This document shows, piece by piece, positions 50,901 through 58,231 of a stretch of DNA of 58,231 nucleotides. The notes below the pieces were generated by a model. It was not told where the DNA came from. It made no database searches and saw nothing but the letters and a program-made list of their open reading frames with translations. How positions within the stretch are numbered: position 1 is the stretch's first letter; the number at the start of each line of letters is the position of its first letter. The translations under genes and the position numbers were made by a program. This DNA is from UBA2942 sp045127535 (GTDB lineage: Bacteria > Bacillota > Clostridia > Lachnospirales > Lachnospiraceae): assembly GCA_045127535.1 (NCBI GenBank), contig JBGVQN010000048.1, forward strand, positions 1 through 58,231, given 5' to 3'.

Positions 50901-52511
50901 TTACGCTTCTTCCATCTTTTTAATGGATGCTCCCACAAAACCTAAGAACAGAGGATGAGGACGGTTTGGTCTGGACTTCAGTTCCGGATGGGCCTGGGTT
51001 GCCAGGAACCAAGGGTGGGAGGGAATTTCTATCATTTCTACGATGCGCTTGTCAGGTGACTGGCCGGAGAGCTTCATGCCGTGGGCAGTCAGGGCACTGC
51101 GGTAATCGTTGTTTACTTCGTAACGGTGGCGGTGTCTTTCTGTGATCTGCTGGGTACCATATACCTGGTAGGCCAGGGAATCCGGGTCTAATACACAGGG
51201 GTAGGAGCCTTTACGCAGGGTACCGCCAATGTCAGTGATACCGTTCTGGTCTGGCATCAGGTGAATGACAGGATGCTCGGTTTGTGGAGCAAACTCTACA
51301 CTGTGGGCATCCGTAAGATTCAGTACATCCCGGGCAAATTCTACGATGGACAGCTGCATACCCAGACACAAACCCAGGAATGGAATATTATTTTCTCTGG
51401 CATAGCGGATGGAATGAATCATACCGTCAATACCGCGGTCTCCAAATCCACCAGGAAGAATGATGCCGCTGACATCCTGGAAGATTTCTGCTGCATTTTC
51501 AGGAGTAACCTGCTCAGAATCTACCCATTTAATATGGATCTGGTGATGATATGCTACTGCAGCATGCTTTAAGGATTCTACTACACTGATGTAGGCATCA
51601 TGTAAGGATACATATTTTCCTACCAGGGCAACGGTAACATCTCCAACCGGATTTTTCCATGCATCTACCATAGCAGTCCACTCTGCCAGATCTGGTTCCG
51701 GGCATGGCAGGTTTAAGCATTCGCATACACGCTGTGCCAGCTGTTCTTCTTCCATCATCAAAGGTACTTCATACAATACGGAGCAGTCTAAGTTCTGCAG
51801 TACTCTGTTGGTAGGTACATTACAGAACAGGGAAATTTTTCTGCGGATGCTGTCATCTAATTCATGTTCTGTACGGCACACCAGAATGTTTGGCTGGATG
51901 CCCATACCCTGGAGCTCTTTGACGCTGGACTGGGTAGGCTTGGTTTTCATTTCCTGGGAAGCAGACAGCCATGGAATCAGTGTGACGTGAATCAATATGG
52001 CATTGTCAAAACCTACTTCATGCTGGAACTGACGAATAGACTCCAGGAATGGCTGGCTTTCAATATCTCCTACAGTACCGCCTACCTCAATGATGGCAAT
52101 TTCTGTTTTGTCAGAATTGTAATTGCGGTAAAAACGTCCCTTGATCTCATTGGTAACGTGTGGAATGACCTGGACGGTGCCTCCGCCGTAATCTCCACGA
52201 CGCTCCTTGTTGATCACTTCCTGGTATACCTTGCCTGTAGTCACGTTGGAATTGCGGTTGAGGCTTTCATCAATGAAACGCTCATAATGTCCTAAATCCA
52301 AATCAGTTTCTGCGCCATCTTCAGTCACAAAAACTTCACCGTGCTGTACCGGATTCATGGTACCTGGGTCAATGTTAATATAAGGGTCAAATTTCTGCAT
52401 GGTGACGGAATAGCCTCTGGCTTTTAACAGGCGGCCAAGAGAAGCCGCTGTAATACCTTTGCCGAGACCGGATACTACACCGCCTGTGACAAATACGTAT
52501 TTTACAGGCAT
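50901..52511 (-). CDS. pyrG: CTP synthase
   Basis: Makes CTP from UTP, ATP and glutamine. 536 residues. The N-terminal synthetase domain begins KYVFVTGGVVSGLGKGITAAS (P-loop, in two parts) with KFDPYINIDPGTMNP, GEVFVTEDGAETDLDLGHYERF and GGTVGDIES. The C-terminal glutamine amidotransferase has GGFGDRG, the catalytic Cys in LGLCLGMQ (about 375), and the late His-Pro-Glu QAHPELKSRP. Start at MPVKYVF (52511) with GGAGGTAAC upstream; the frame extends ten codons further. It may also supply CTP for the CDP-sugar pathway. Confidence 0.97.
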   Translation of the reverse strand: MPVKYVFVTGGVVSGLGKGITAASLGRLLKARGYSVTMQKFDPYINIDPGTMNPVQHGEVFVTEDGAETDLDLGHYERFIDESLNRNSNVTTGKVYQEVINKERRGDYGGGTVQVIPHVTNEIKGRFYRNYNSDKTEIAIIEVGGTVGDIESQPFLESIRQFQHEVGFDNAILIHVTLIPWLSASQEMKTKPTQSSVKELQGMGIQPNILVCRTEHELDDSIRRKISLFCNVPTNRVLQNLDCSVLYEVPLMMEEEQLAQRVCECLNLPCPEPDLAEWTAMVDAWKNPVGDVTVALVGKYVSLHDAYISVVESLKHAAVAYHHQIHIKWVDSEQVTPENAAEIFQDVSGIILPGGFGDRGIDGMIHSIRYARENNIPFLGLCLGMQLSIVEFARDVLNLTDAHSVEFAPQTEHPVIHLMPDQNGITDIGGTLRKGSYPCVLDPDSLAYQVYGTQQITERHRHRYEVNNDYRSALTAHGMKLSGQSPDKRIVEMIEIPSHPWFLATQAHPELKSRPNRPHPLFLGFVGASIKKMEEA

Positions 52512-52758
52512 TGTTACCTCCATTCTGCCGCAATGCGGCACTGTCGTAAGTGTATTGTGATTATGAAATCATATAGCTTCCATATATATGGAAGCAAAGG
52601 GATTCTATGAAAACCCTATTTGACACATTATACTACGTTAAGAGACATCTGACCAGCAGTTTTTTTATAAAATTCTTTTTGCATTACAGTGTATACCGGA
52701 AATGATATACTTTTAGGGAATCTTCATAATTTGTCACATAGTTTTTATAGTTTCCTGC
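52512..52758 (-). promoter_or_regulatory. Divergent gap; possible pyrG promoter
   Basis: On the minus strand TATAAT occurs at 52627-52632, giving a leader of about 110 bases to pyrG; no good -35 is spaced from it. A CATATA/TATATGG palindrome lies near 52580. Nothing else is seen before the ftsH promoter. Confidence 0.35.
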
Positions 52759-52787
52759 TTGATTTATAGGGAACCAATCACTATAAT
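52759..52787 (+). promoter_or_regulatory. Sigma-A promoter of ftsH
   Basis: TTGATT (52759-52764), spacer 17, TATAAT (52782-52787). The leader to ftsH is about 170 bases. Confidence 0.78.
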
Positions 52788-52962
52788 ATTATTCATAATC
52801 GATGATATAAAATGAGATAAAGAGAATTTCTGATATGGATTCGGTTATCCAGGTGCGGAGTGCAATTCTATAGCGGAAGTCTATACAACTCATGTGTATG
52901 GACAGGGGATAGAAATAGAAGCCGCTTCTTAGGATGAATTTTAAAAGAACAGGAGTCAGTCA

Positions 52963-54921
52963 GTGGATAACAACAATCAAAAACCAAACAATCAAAAGAG
53001 CAACTGGCCGCAGATACTCATGGTGTTTATCATTGTGGGAGTCATTACCATCATTATGATGTCAATGCTGAATTCTTATATGACGGAGAAGACTACACAG
53101 CAGGTGCCTTACAGTCAGTTTATTCAGGATGTGGATGAAGGTGTGGTAGATCAGGTAGTGATCAAAAGTACCCGGTTAGAGTACACCAAACAGGATGATA
53201 ACACCATTTTAAAAACTACTTATTATACCCCGGTTGTAGCTGACAGAGAGCTGGTACAGCGGTTAGAGGAAGCAGGGGTTACTTTTATTGGGGAAGAGGT
53301 AAGCTCCGGTTCCGGTTTTATTGATATATTGCTGTATTATATATTACCGTTGCTGTTGATCTGGTTCCTTTTAGGCATCTTTATGAGAAAGATGGGAGGA
53401 AGCAGCGGCCCTATGGGGGTAGGCAAGAGCAATGCCAAGGTATATGTACAGAAGGAAACCGGTATTACCTTTAAAGACGTGGCAGGTGAAGATGAAGCAA
53501 AAGAATCTCTCATGGAGATCGTAGACTTCCTGCACGACCCACAGCGGTATGTACAGATCGGTGCCAAGCTGCCAAAGGGCGCCCTGTTGGTAGGACCTCC
53601 AGGTACCGGTAAGACCCTGCTTGCCAAGGCAGTAGCAGGAGAAGCCAAGGTTCCGTTTTTCTCCTTGTCAGGTTCTGACTTCGTGGAGATGTTTGTAGGT
53701 GTAGGTGCTTCCAGAGTAAGAGATCTGTTTAAGCAGGCGCAGCAGAATGCACCGTGTATTATTTTTATTGATGAGATCGATGCCATTGGTAAGAGCCGTG
53801 ACAGCCGGTATGGCGGCAATGATGAGCGGGAGCAGACCTTAAATCAGCTCCTTGCAGAGATGGATGGATTTGATTCCTCCAAGGGTGTACTGATCTTAGG
53901 CGCCACCAACCGTCCGGAGATCCTGGATAAGGCACTGCTTCGTCCCGGCCGTTTTGACAGACGGATCATTGTAGATAAGCCGGATCTAAAGGGCCGTATC
54001 GATATCCTGAAGGTACATGCCAAGGATGTGAAGATGGATGATTCTGTAGATTTAGAGGCCATTGCCCTGGCAACCAGCGGTGCAGTTGGTTCAGACCTTG
54101 CCAATATGATCAATGAGGCAGCCATCAATGCAGTGAAGCATGGCAGACAGTTTGTAAGCCAGTCTGATTTGTTTGAGGCAGTAGAGGTGGTGCTGGTTGG
54201 CAAGGAAAAGAAAGACCGTATTATGAGTCTGGAAGAACGCAAGATCGTGTCCTATCATGAGGTAGGTCATGCATTGATCAGCGCCCTGGAAAAGGATTCT
54301 GAACCGGTACAGAAGATCACCATCGTACCCCGTACCATGGGGGCCCTTGGCTATGTGATGCAGGTGCCGGAGGAAGAAAAGTATCTCAATACCAAGACAG
54401 AAATCGAGGCCATGATCGTAGTGGCTATGGCAGGCCGTGCAGCAGAGGAGATCGTATTCCACAATGTGACTACCGGTGCTGCCAACGATATTGAGCAGGC
54501 CACCAGATATGCCCGTACCATGATCACCATGTATGGTATGTCTGACAAGTTTGGTATGGTTGCATTAGAATCTGTAGAAAATCAGTATCTGGATGGCCAC
54601 AGAGTATTAAACTGTGGTGCTGAGACGGAGGCTGAAATAGACAAAGAGGTGATGCGCATCAACCAGGAGGCATACCAGAAGGCCAAGGATATCTTAAGCG
54701 CCAACAGGGATATTCTGGATCAGATTGCTGCCTTCCTCATTGAGAAAGAGACCATTACCGGCAAGGAGTTTATGGACATTCTGCACCAGTGTCAGGCTGA
54801 AAGAGCGCAGACCGTAGCAGACAGCCCTGTAAGCTCTGAGACCCAGTCTGATGCAGACAGCTGCGTAAGCTCTGAGACCCAGTCTGATGCAGGCAGCACA
54901 GAAGCTTCTGACCATATCTGA
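52963..54921 (+). CDS. ftsH: ATP-dependent zinc metalloprotease FtsH
   Basis: A membrane-bound AAA+ protease that degrades unfolded membrane and regulatory proteins. 652 residues: first membrane helix about 16-38, an extracytoplasmic domain to about 118, second helix about 119-140, AAA domain with Walker A GPPGTGKT (about 210), Walker B IIFIDEIDAIG (about 264), the second region of homology ATNRPEILDKALLRPGRFDR, and zinc motif HEVGH (about 431). The tail carries a 12-residue direct repeat (VSSETQSDADSC). The start is GTG at 52963 after CAGGAGTCA. Confidence 0.96.
   Translation: MDNNNQKPNNQKSNWPQILMVFIIVGVITIIMMSMLNSYMTEKTTQQVPYSQFIQDVDEGVVDQVVIKSTRLEYTKQDDNTILKTTYYTPVVADRELVQRLEEAGVTFIGEEVSSGSGFIDILLYYILPLLLIWFLLGIFMRKMGGSSGPMGVGKSNAKVYVQKETGITFKDVAGEDEAKESLMEIVDFLHDPQRYVQIGAKLPKGALLVGPPGTGKTLLAKAVAGEAKVPFFSLSGSDFVEMFVGVGASRVRDLFKQAQQNAPCIIFIDEIDAIGKSRDSRYGGNDEREQTLNQLLAEMDGFDSSKGVLILGATNRPEILDKALLRPGRFDRRIIVDKPDLKGRIDILKVHAKDVKMDDSVDLEAIALATSGAVGSDLANMINEAAINAVKHGRQFVSQSDLFEAVEVVLVGKEKKDRIMSLEERKIVSYHEVGHALISALEKDSEPVQKITIVPRTMGALGYVMQVPEEEKYLNTKTEIEAMIVVAMAGRAAEEIVFHNVTTGAANDIEQATRYARTMITMYGMSDKFGMVALESVENQYLDGHRVLNCGAETEAEIDKEVMRINQEAYQKAKDILSANRDILDQIAAFLIEKETITGKEFMDILHQCQAERAQTVADSPVSSETQSDADSCVSSETQSDAGSTEASDHI
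54829..54900 (+). repeat. Two 36-bp direct repeats at the ftsH 3' end
   Basis: GTAAGCTCTGAGACCCAGTC and the following bases recur at 54829 and 54865, encoding VSSETQSDA(D/G)S twice. It is in-frame and only alters the tail. Confidence 0.92.
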
Positions 54922-54985
54922 TCTGGAAGCCGGGAGACAGACATCTGATGAACGTTGTTTGTACAGAATGATATATGTATGATGC

Positions 54986-55061
54986 ACACGCTTCTGCTTG
55001 AAACCAAGTGCCAGACGGCAAACTGCTGTATGATGGATTTGGAGAGCAGAAGCGTGTTTTT
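54986..55061 (+). terminator. Terminator after ftsH
   Basis: ACACGCTTCTGCT (54986-54998) pairs with AGCAGAAGCGTGT (55045-55057), followed by TTTT. The loop is long, 46 bases. Confidence 0.75.
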
Positions 55062-55178
55062 GTTTCCCTAGATAGAAAGGAATTATACGAAAAATGTGAT
55101 TTTCAATATAGCTGAAAAAATGAGATTTTAGTCCTGTGGAGAGATTAAGACGAAGGAATACTCTTACCTTATAATTTT

Positions 55179-55299
55179 CTCACAAGGCGGCGGTGAAAGG
55201 GTAAAAATAATGCTTGACCGCCGCTTTCGCCGTTGTTATACTATGAACATAACGGGCGGTGAAGCTTAAAAAAAGAATGTTCACCGCCACTTTGTGAGG
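55179..55299 (+). promoter_or_regulatory. Promoter embedded in repeated GCGGTGAA palindromes
   Basis: Promoter TTGACC (55214-55219), spacer 17, TATACT (55237-55242). Around it are GGCGGTGAAAG (about 55189), GACCGCCGCTTTCGCCG overlapping the promoter, GGGCGGTGAAGC (about 55254) and TTCACCGCCACTTTGTGAG (55280-55298). The last pairs with CTCACAAGGCGGCGGTGAA at 55179 as a long outer inverted repeat. The pattern looks like operator sites or a regulatory RNA fold. Confidence 0.65.
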
Positions 55300-55307
55300 T
55301 GGAGGAT

Positions 55308-56744
55308 ATGATTGGACGTGTACAAGAAATAAAAGAATTGAACAGGCTATATTCTAAAAAGCAGGCGGAATTGGTTGCTGTTTACGGAAGAAGACGTGTA
55401 GGAAAAACATATCTGGTAGATGAAACATTTGCAAATAGAATTACTTTTCGACATGCTGGACTTTCGCCGGCAGATGAAGATTCAAAAGGATTATTGAAAC
55501 TTCAATTAAAACATTTTTATAACTCGTTAGAACTTCATGGAATGGAGAAATGTGACAAACCTTCAAATTGGCTTGATGCCTTTTTGTTACTGGAAAAGTT
55601 TTTGCAAAGTAAAGATGATGGAAGCAGACAGGTAGTATTTCTTGATGAATTACCATGGTTAGATACACCCAAATCCGGATTTATACGAGCTTTTGAAGCT
55701 TTCTGGAATACATGGGGATGCCATCGTAAAAATCTGATGGTTATTGTATGTGGAAGTGCAAATTCATGGATACAAGACAAATTGCTAAATAATCACGGTG
55801 GGTTGTATAATCGTGTTACTTATGAAATTAAATTATCACCGTTTAATTTGAAAGAATGCGAAGAATTTTATAAAAGTAATAATGTGCAACTTTCACGGTA
55901 CGATATAGCACAGAGCTACATGGTATTTGGGGGAATCCCATATTATATGGGATATGTAAATCCGGGAATGAGTTTGGCGCAGAATATAGACAAATTATTT
56001 TTCAAGAAAAATGCGGTACTGAGAGATGAATATAATAGATTATTTGCTTCTGTGTTTGTAAATCCCGAAGCAGTAAAAAGTATTGTACAGTTATTATATA
56101 CAAGAAATGGCGGTTTTACCAGAAAAGAAATTGTAGAAAAACTAGGGATAACAGATGGTGGTAGATTATCCAGCAATCTCAATGCTTTAATCTCAAGTGA
56201 TTTTATTATAAAATATGTTCCGTTTGGATATGGAAAAAGGGAAGAACACTATAAACTTGTAGACCCATTTTGTATATTTTATTTACATTTTATTTGGAAT
56301 CAGAAAAGTGTGAGTGAAAAGTTTTGGCAACAAAATGTGGCTTCTGCGCCTGTGTCTATATGGAGAGGATTTGCGTTTGAAAATGTGTGTTTCAATCATA
56401 TAGAGCAAATTAAACGTTCACTTGGAATATCCGGAGTAATAACGGAAGCCAGTGCATGGTCTAAAAAAGAAGATGATACAGATGGAGTACAAATAGATTT
56501 ATTGATTACAAGAAATGATAATGTAATTAATATGTGTGAAATAAAGTATTATAGCGGAGAGTTTAAGGTAAATAAAGATTATTATGTAAAGCTATTAAAG
56601 AGACAGGCAATATTAGCTGAAAATGTATACCCTAAAATGGTAATCCATAACACTCTCATAACAACATTTGGATTAATACAGAATGAGCATAGTGGTGCGT
56701 TTTTAAATGTCATCGTATTAGATGATTTATTTAAGGACGAATAA
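55308..56744 (+). CDS. AAA ATPase with C-terminal DUF234-like domain
   Basis: 478 residues of the archaeal-type ATPase/DUF234 group common in Bacteroides and Clostridia. It begins MIGRVQEIKELNRLY, with Walker A VYGRRRVGKTYL (about 25-36), Walker B QVVFLDELPWLD (about 106-117) and CGSANSWI as sensor. A winged-helix segment (about 258-310) and a C-terminal nuclease-like domain with VQIDLLITR and MCEIKYYSGEF (about 398-425; Asp, Glu and Lys of a PD-(D/E)xK-like site) follow. ATG 55308 fits GAGGTGG; GTG 55299 is possible. It is more AT-rich than its neighbours, suggesting transfer. The function is unknown. Confidence 0.85.
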   Translation: MIGRVQEIKELNRLYSKKQAELVAVYGRRRVGKTYLVDETFANRITFRHAGLSPADEDSKGLLKLQLKHFYNSLELHGMEKCDKPSNWLDAFLLLEKFLQSKDDGSRQVVFLDELPWLDTPKSGFIRAFEAFWNTWGCHRKNLMVIVCGSANSWIQDKLLNNHGGLYNRVTYEIKLSPFNLKECEEFYKSNNVQLSRYDIAQSYMVFGGIPYYMGYVNPGMSLAQNIDKLFFKKNAVLRDEYNRLFASVFVNPEAVKSIVQLLYTRNGGFTRKEIVEKLGITDGGRLSSNLNALISSDFIIKYVPFGYGKREEHYKLVDPFCIFYLHFIWNQKSVSEKFWQQNVASAPVSIWRGFAFENVCFNHIEQIKRSLGISGVITEASAWSKKEDDTDGVQIDLLITRNDNVINMCEIKYYSGEFKVNKDYYVKLLKRQAILAENVYPKMVIHNTLITTFGLIQNEHSGAFLNVIVLDDLFKDE

Positions 56745-56855
56745 TAGACAGAGGAAGATATATGTAGGTAGTGTCAAGAGTTATGCGCAAAATTGATTCC
56801 GGCATCTGGCGGAAATCTATTACAGAGGTGCTTTGTCACCTCTTGATTACATTTC

Positions 56856-56930
56856 AGCAGTCAGGGCGCAAAGGGTCAAGGGCGGCATCAGCCGCTCGTC
56901 TTGCCCTTGACCCTTTGTGAACTGACTGCT
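56856..56930 (-). terminator. Long hairpin after the transposase gene
   Basis: AGCAGTCAG..CAAAGGGTCAAGGGC pairs with GCCCTTGACCCTTTG..CTGACTGCT. It lies just past the transposase stop and may block transcription into the element. AGAGGTG/CACCTCT (56824-56843) is a smaller neighbour hairpin. Confidence 0.7.
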
Positions 56931-56932
56931 AT

Positions 56933-58120
56933 TTACCTGACTTGCTGCTCCTGCTCAAGAGTTTCCAGGTGTTTCATGTTCATATACCTTTTGCTGCCCC
57001 ACTGAGTTCCAGCTACATGCCGCAGCCGGGCACAAACCAGCATCAGAGCAGAGTTACCGTCCGGGAACGCACCGACCACTCTGGTCCTGCGTCGGATCTC
57101 ACGGTTCATCCGCTCGATCACATTGTTGGTGCGGATCTTTGTCCAGTGTTCGGAGGGAAAGTCGCAGTAGGTCAGTGTTTCCTCAATACCAGCCTCCACC
57201 TTCCTGGCCGCCTCCTGCAGCTTCATGGCTTTCAACTCAGCAATTACCGATGCGGCCTTTTCCCTGGAGGCTTTTTTGTTTTCCTGAGCATGGATGGCTT
57301 TCAGCATTCTTGCCACATTTTTTGCCTTGGATTTGGGGACAACAGAGAATACATTCCGGTAGAAATGAACCACACACCGCTGGTATCTGGCTTCGGGAAA
57401 TACTTCTCCTACCGCCTCCAGCATACCCAGACACTTGTCACCTACGATAAGTTTTACGCCACTCAGTCCCCTCCCTCGGAGCCATTGAAAGAAGCTGACC
57501 CAGCTGGCTTTGTCTTCCTTCATACCCTCGGCAGCACCCAAGACCTCACGATACCCGTCCTCATTGACAGCAATTGCCACCAAAACGGCCACATTTTCGT
57601 ATTCTCCGCCCCAGTTTCGCTTGAGGTAGATGCCGTCCACATATACATAGGGGAACTTGCGGCCCTCCAACGACCGGTTACGCCAGTCTTCGATATGGAC
57701 GTAAGCCTTTTTGTTCAGCTCACTGATGGTAGATGCAGACACCCTGCTGCCCCACAGGGCTTCAGTAATATCCTCCACACGACGTACGGACACACCTGCC
57801 AGATACATCTCTATGAGGGCTTCCTCTACGCTGCTCTCACGACGGCGGTAACGCTCGATAATGGAGGTCTCGAAAGAAATACCCTTGAGACGGGGCACGT
57901 GGAGCGTCACATCTCCTGAAGTGGTGGTCAGGTTCCGGTCGTAGTGACCGCTGCGATATCCCTGACGGGCTTCGCTGCGCTCATAGCGAGCCGCATTGGT
58001 CAACTTCTCTGCCTCGGCCTCCAGCAGTTCGTTGAGGGTTTCTTCGACACTGCCGCGAACCAATTCTTTGATTTGCCCCTTGATAATTTCCTCGTTGAAT
58101 TGTACAATGTTGTTAGACAT
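56933..58120 (-). CDS. IS256-family transposase
   Basis: 395 residues, a usual length. The family DDE triad is visible: Asp in YVYVDGIYLKRN (about 163), Asp in LIVGDKCLGM (about 228) and Glu in NNVIERMNREIRRRTRVVG (about 335). The N-terminal third carries YERSEARQGYRSGHYDRNL, typical of IS256. AGGAGACAAC precedes the start. The gene is complete and probably active. Confidence 0.95.
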   Translation of the reverse strand: MSNNIVQFNEEIIKGQIKELVRGSVEETLNELLEAEAEKLTNAARYERSEARQGYRSGHYDRNLTTTSGDVTLHVPRLKGISFETSIIERYRRRESSVEEALIEMYLAGVSVRRVEDITEALWGSRVSASTISELNKKAYVHIEDWRNRSLEGRKFPYVYVDGIYLKRNWGGEYENVAVLVAIAVNEDGYREVLGAAEGMKEDKASWVSFFQWLRGRGLSGVKLIVGDKCLGMLEAVGEVFPEARYQRCVVHFYRNVFSVVPKSKAKNVARMLKAIHAQENKKASREKAASVIAELKAMKLQEAARKVEAGIEETLTYCDFPSEHWTKIRTNNVIERMNREIRRRTRVVGAFPDGNSALMLVCARLRHVAGTQWGSKRYMNMKHLETLEQEQQVR

Positions 58121-58231
58121 GGTTTGTTGTCTCCTTTCTGAATGTGGTGTCGTAATTTCATTCTACCAGAGACCGGCAAGCCGTGTCTATTTTTTGCTGT
58201 TTTCAATTTGCGCAATTTATTGTACCTTATC

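Larger units (their letters stand above)
56766..58231 (-). mobile_element. IS256-family insertion sequence, running to the window end
   Basis: It holds the transposase gene (56933-58120) and flanks. The left end region TTATGCGCAAAATTGA (about 56785) and the inverted right end AAATTGCGCAAATTGAAAA (about 58200-58220) share GCGCAAA..TTGA, as imperfect terminal repeats. The exact ends cannot be fixed, and the right end may lie beyond base 58231. It is GC-richer than the surroundings, consistent with recent arrival. Confidence 0.8.

Noticed and set aside
55308..56744. A complete defence system with the DUF234 ATPase and IS256 element
   Set aside because: Only one ATPase gene is present, with no recognised partner effector; the evidence does not reach a system call.
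56942..57919. 325-codon plus-strand frame opposite the transposase
   Set aside because: Long antisense frames are common opposite GC-richer genes; the minus strand encodes a complete IS256 transposase.

Overview
The window looks like chromosomal DNA of a gut-type Gram-positive Clostridia, most likely Lachnospiraceae. The evidence is strong AGGAGG-type ribosome binding sites, sigma-A promoters, a T-box leader before serS, a CwlC-like sporulation amidase, DUF1700, YibE/F, a raw-starch-binding surface protein, and a CBM26/CBM74-style architecture known from gut starch degraders. No taxon below family is claimed. Both edges fall in repetitive DNA: a modular repeat gene on the left and an IS256-type element on the right. 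The window may therefore be a whole assembly contig.

Layout. 2-4111 is the 3' part of a very large secreted starch-binding protein. 4438-11550 is a cell-surface sugar operon: CDP-glucose synthesis (rfbF, rfbG), a DRE-TIM aldolase, a ThDP-dependent acetolactate-synthase-like enzyme, a membrane protein, a decayed acetyltransferase and an SDR reductase. After an AAA/DUF4143 ATPase on the minus strand and uridine phosphorylase, 14318-20372 holds further surface-glycan genes: a polyprenyl-phosphate GT2, LicD, a Wzx-like flippase and a GT-C-like membrane protein. 20460-24402 carries DUF1700, an N/S/T/Q-rich repeat protein, a THUMP RNA methyltransferase, RdgB and a YfcE-type phosphoesterase.

24539-25240 is a six-tRNA cluster (Pro, Gly, His, Gln, Lys, Leu). 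25455-31273 is a maltodextrin-type ABC operon: a binding lipoprotein, two permeases, a LacI regulator and MalQ. It has a promoter followed by a perfect LacI/CcpA-type palindrome, and links functionally to the starch-binding protein at the left edge. 31311-32490 is a cation antiporter behind a probable yybP-ykoY (Mn2+) riboswitch. Then come a GT2-like protein with an (EP)n insert, a membrane-anchored DxDGDG repeat protein, a CwlC-like amidase, a methyltransferase, Hsp33, a cold-shock protein, an HPr-like protein without the active-site His, a coiled-coil membrane protein with a VWA lipid-side partner, a prolyl aminopeptidase, T-box-serS, YibE/F, alkaline phosphatase, glutamate dehydrogenase, CTP synthase, FtsH, a DUF234-type ATPase and the IS256 transposase.

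The most interesting unlisted structure is a family of small inverted-repeat elements (MITE-like). Two copies, 13030-13255 and 40072-40296, share 17-bp terminal repeats and each is flanked by its own perfect 9-bp target duplication. They interrupt the 5' region of udp and the gap inside a two-gene operon. Two longer relatives (15324-15554 and 50549-50774) and a fragment (42093-42139) share the same internal core with different arms. The second highlight is the CDP-sugar operon: it lacks the usual RfbH step but adds an aldolase and a ThDP enzyme, suggesting an unusual branched or chain-extended CDP-sugar.
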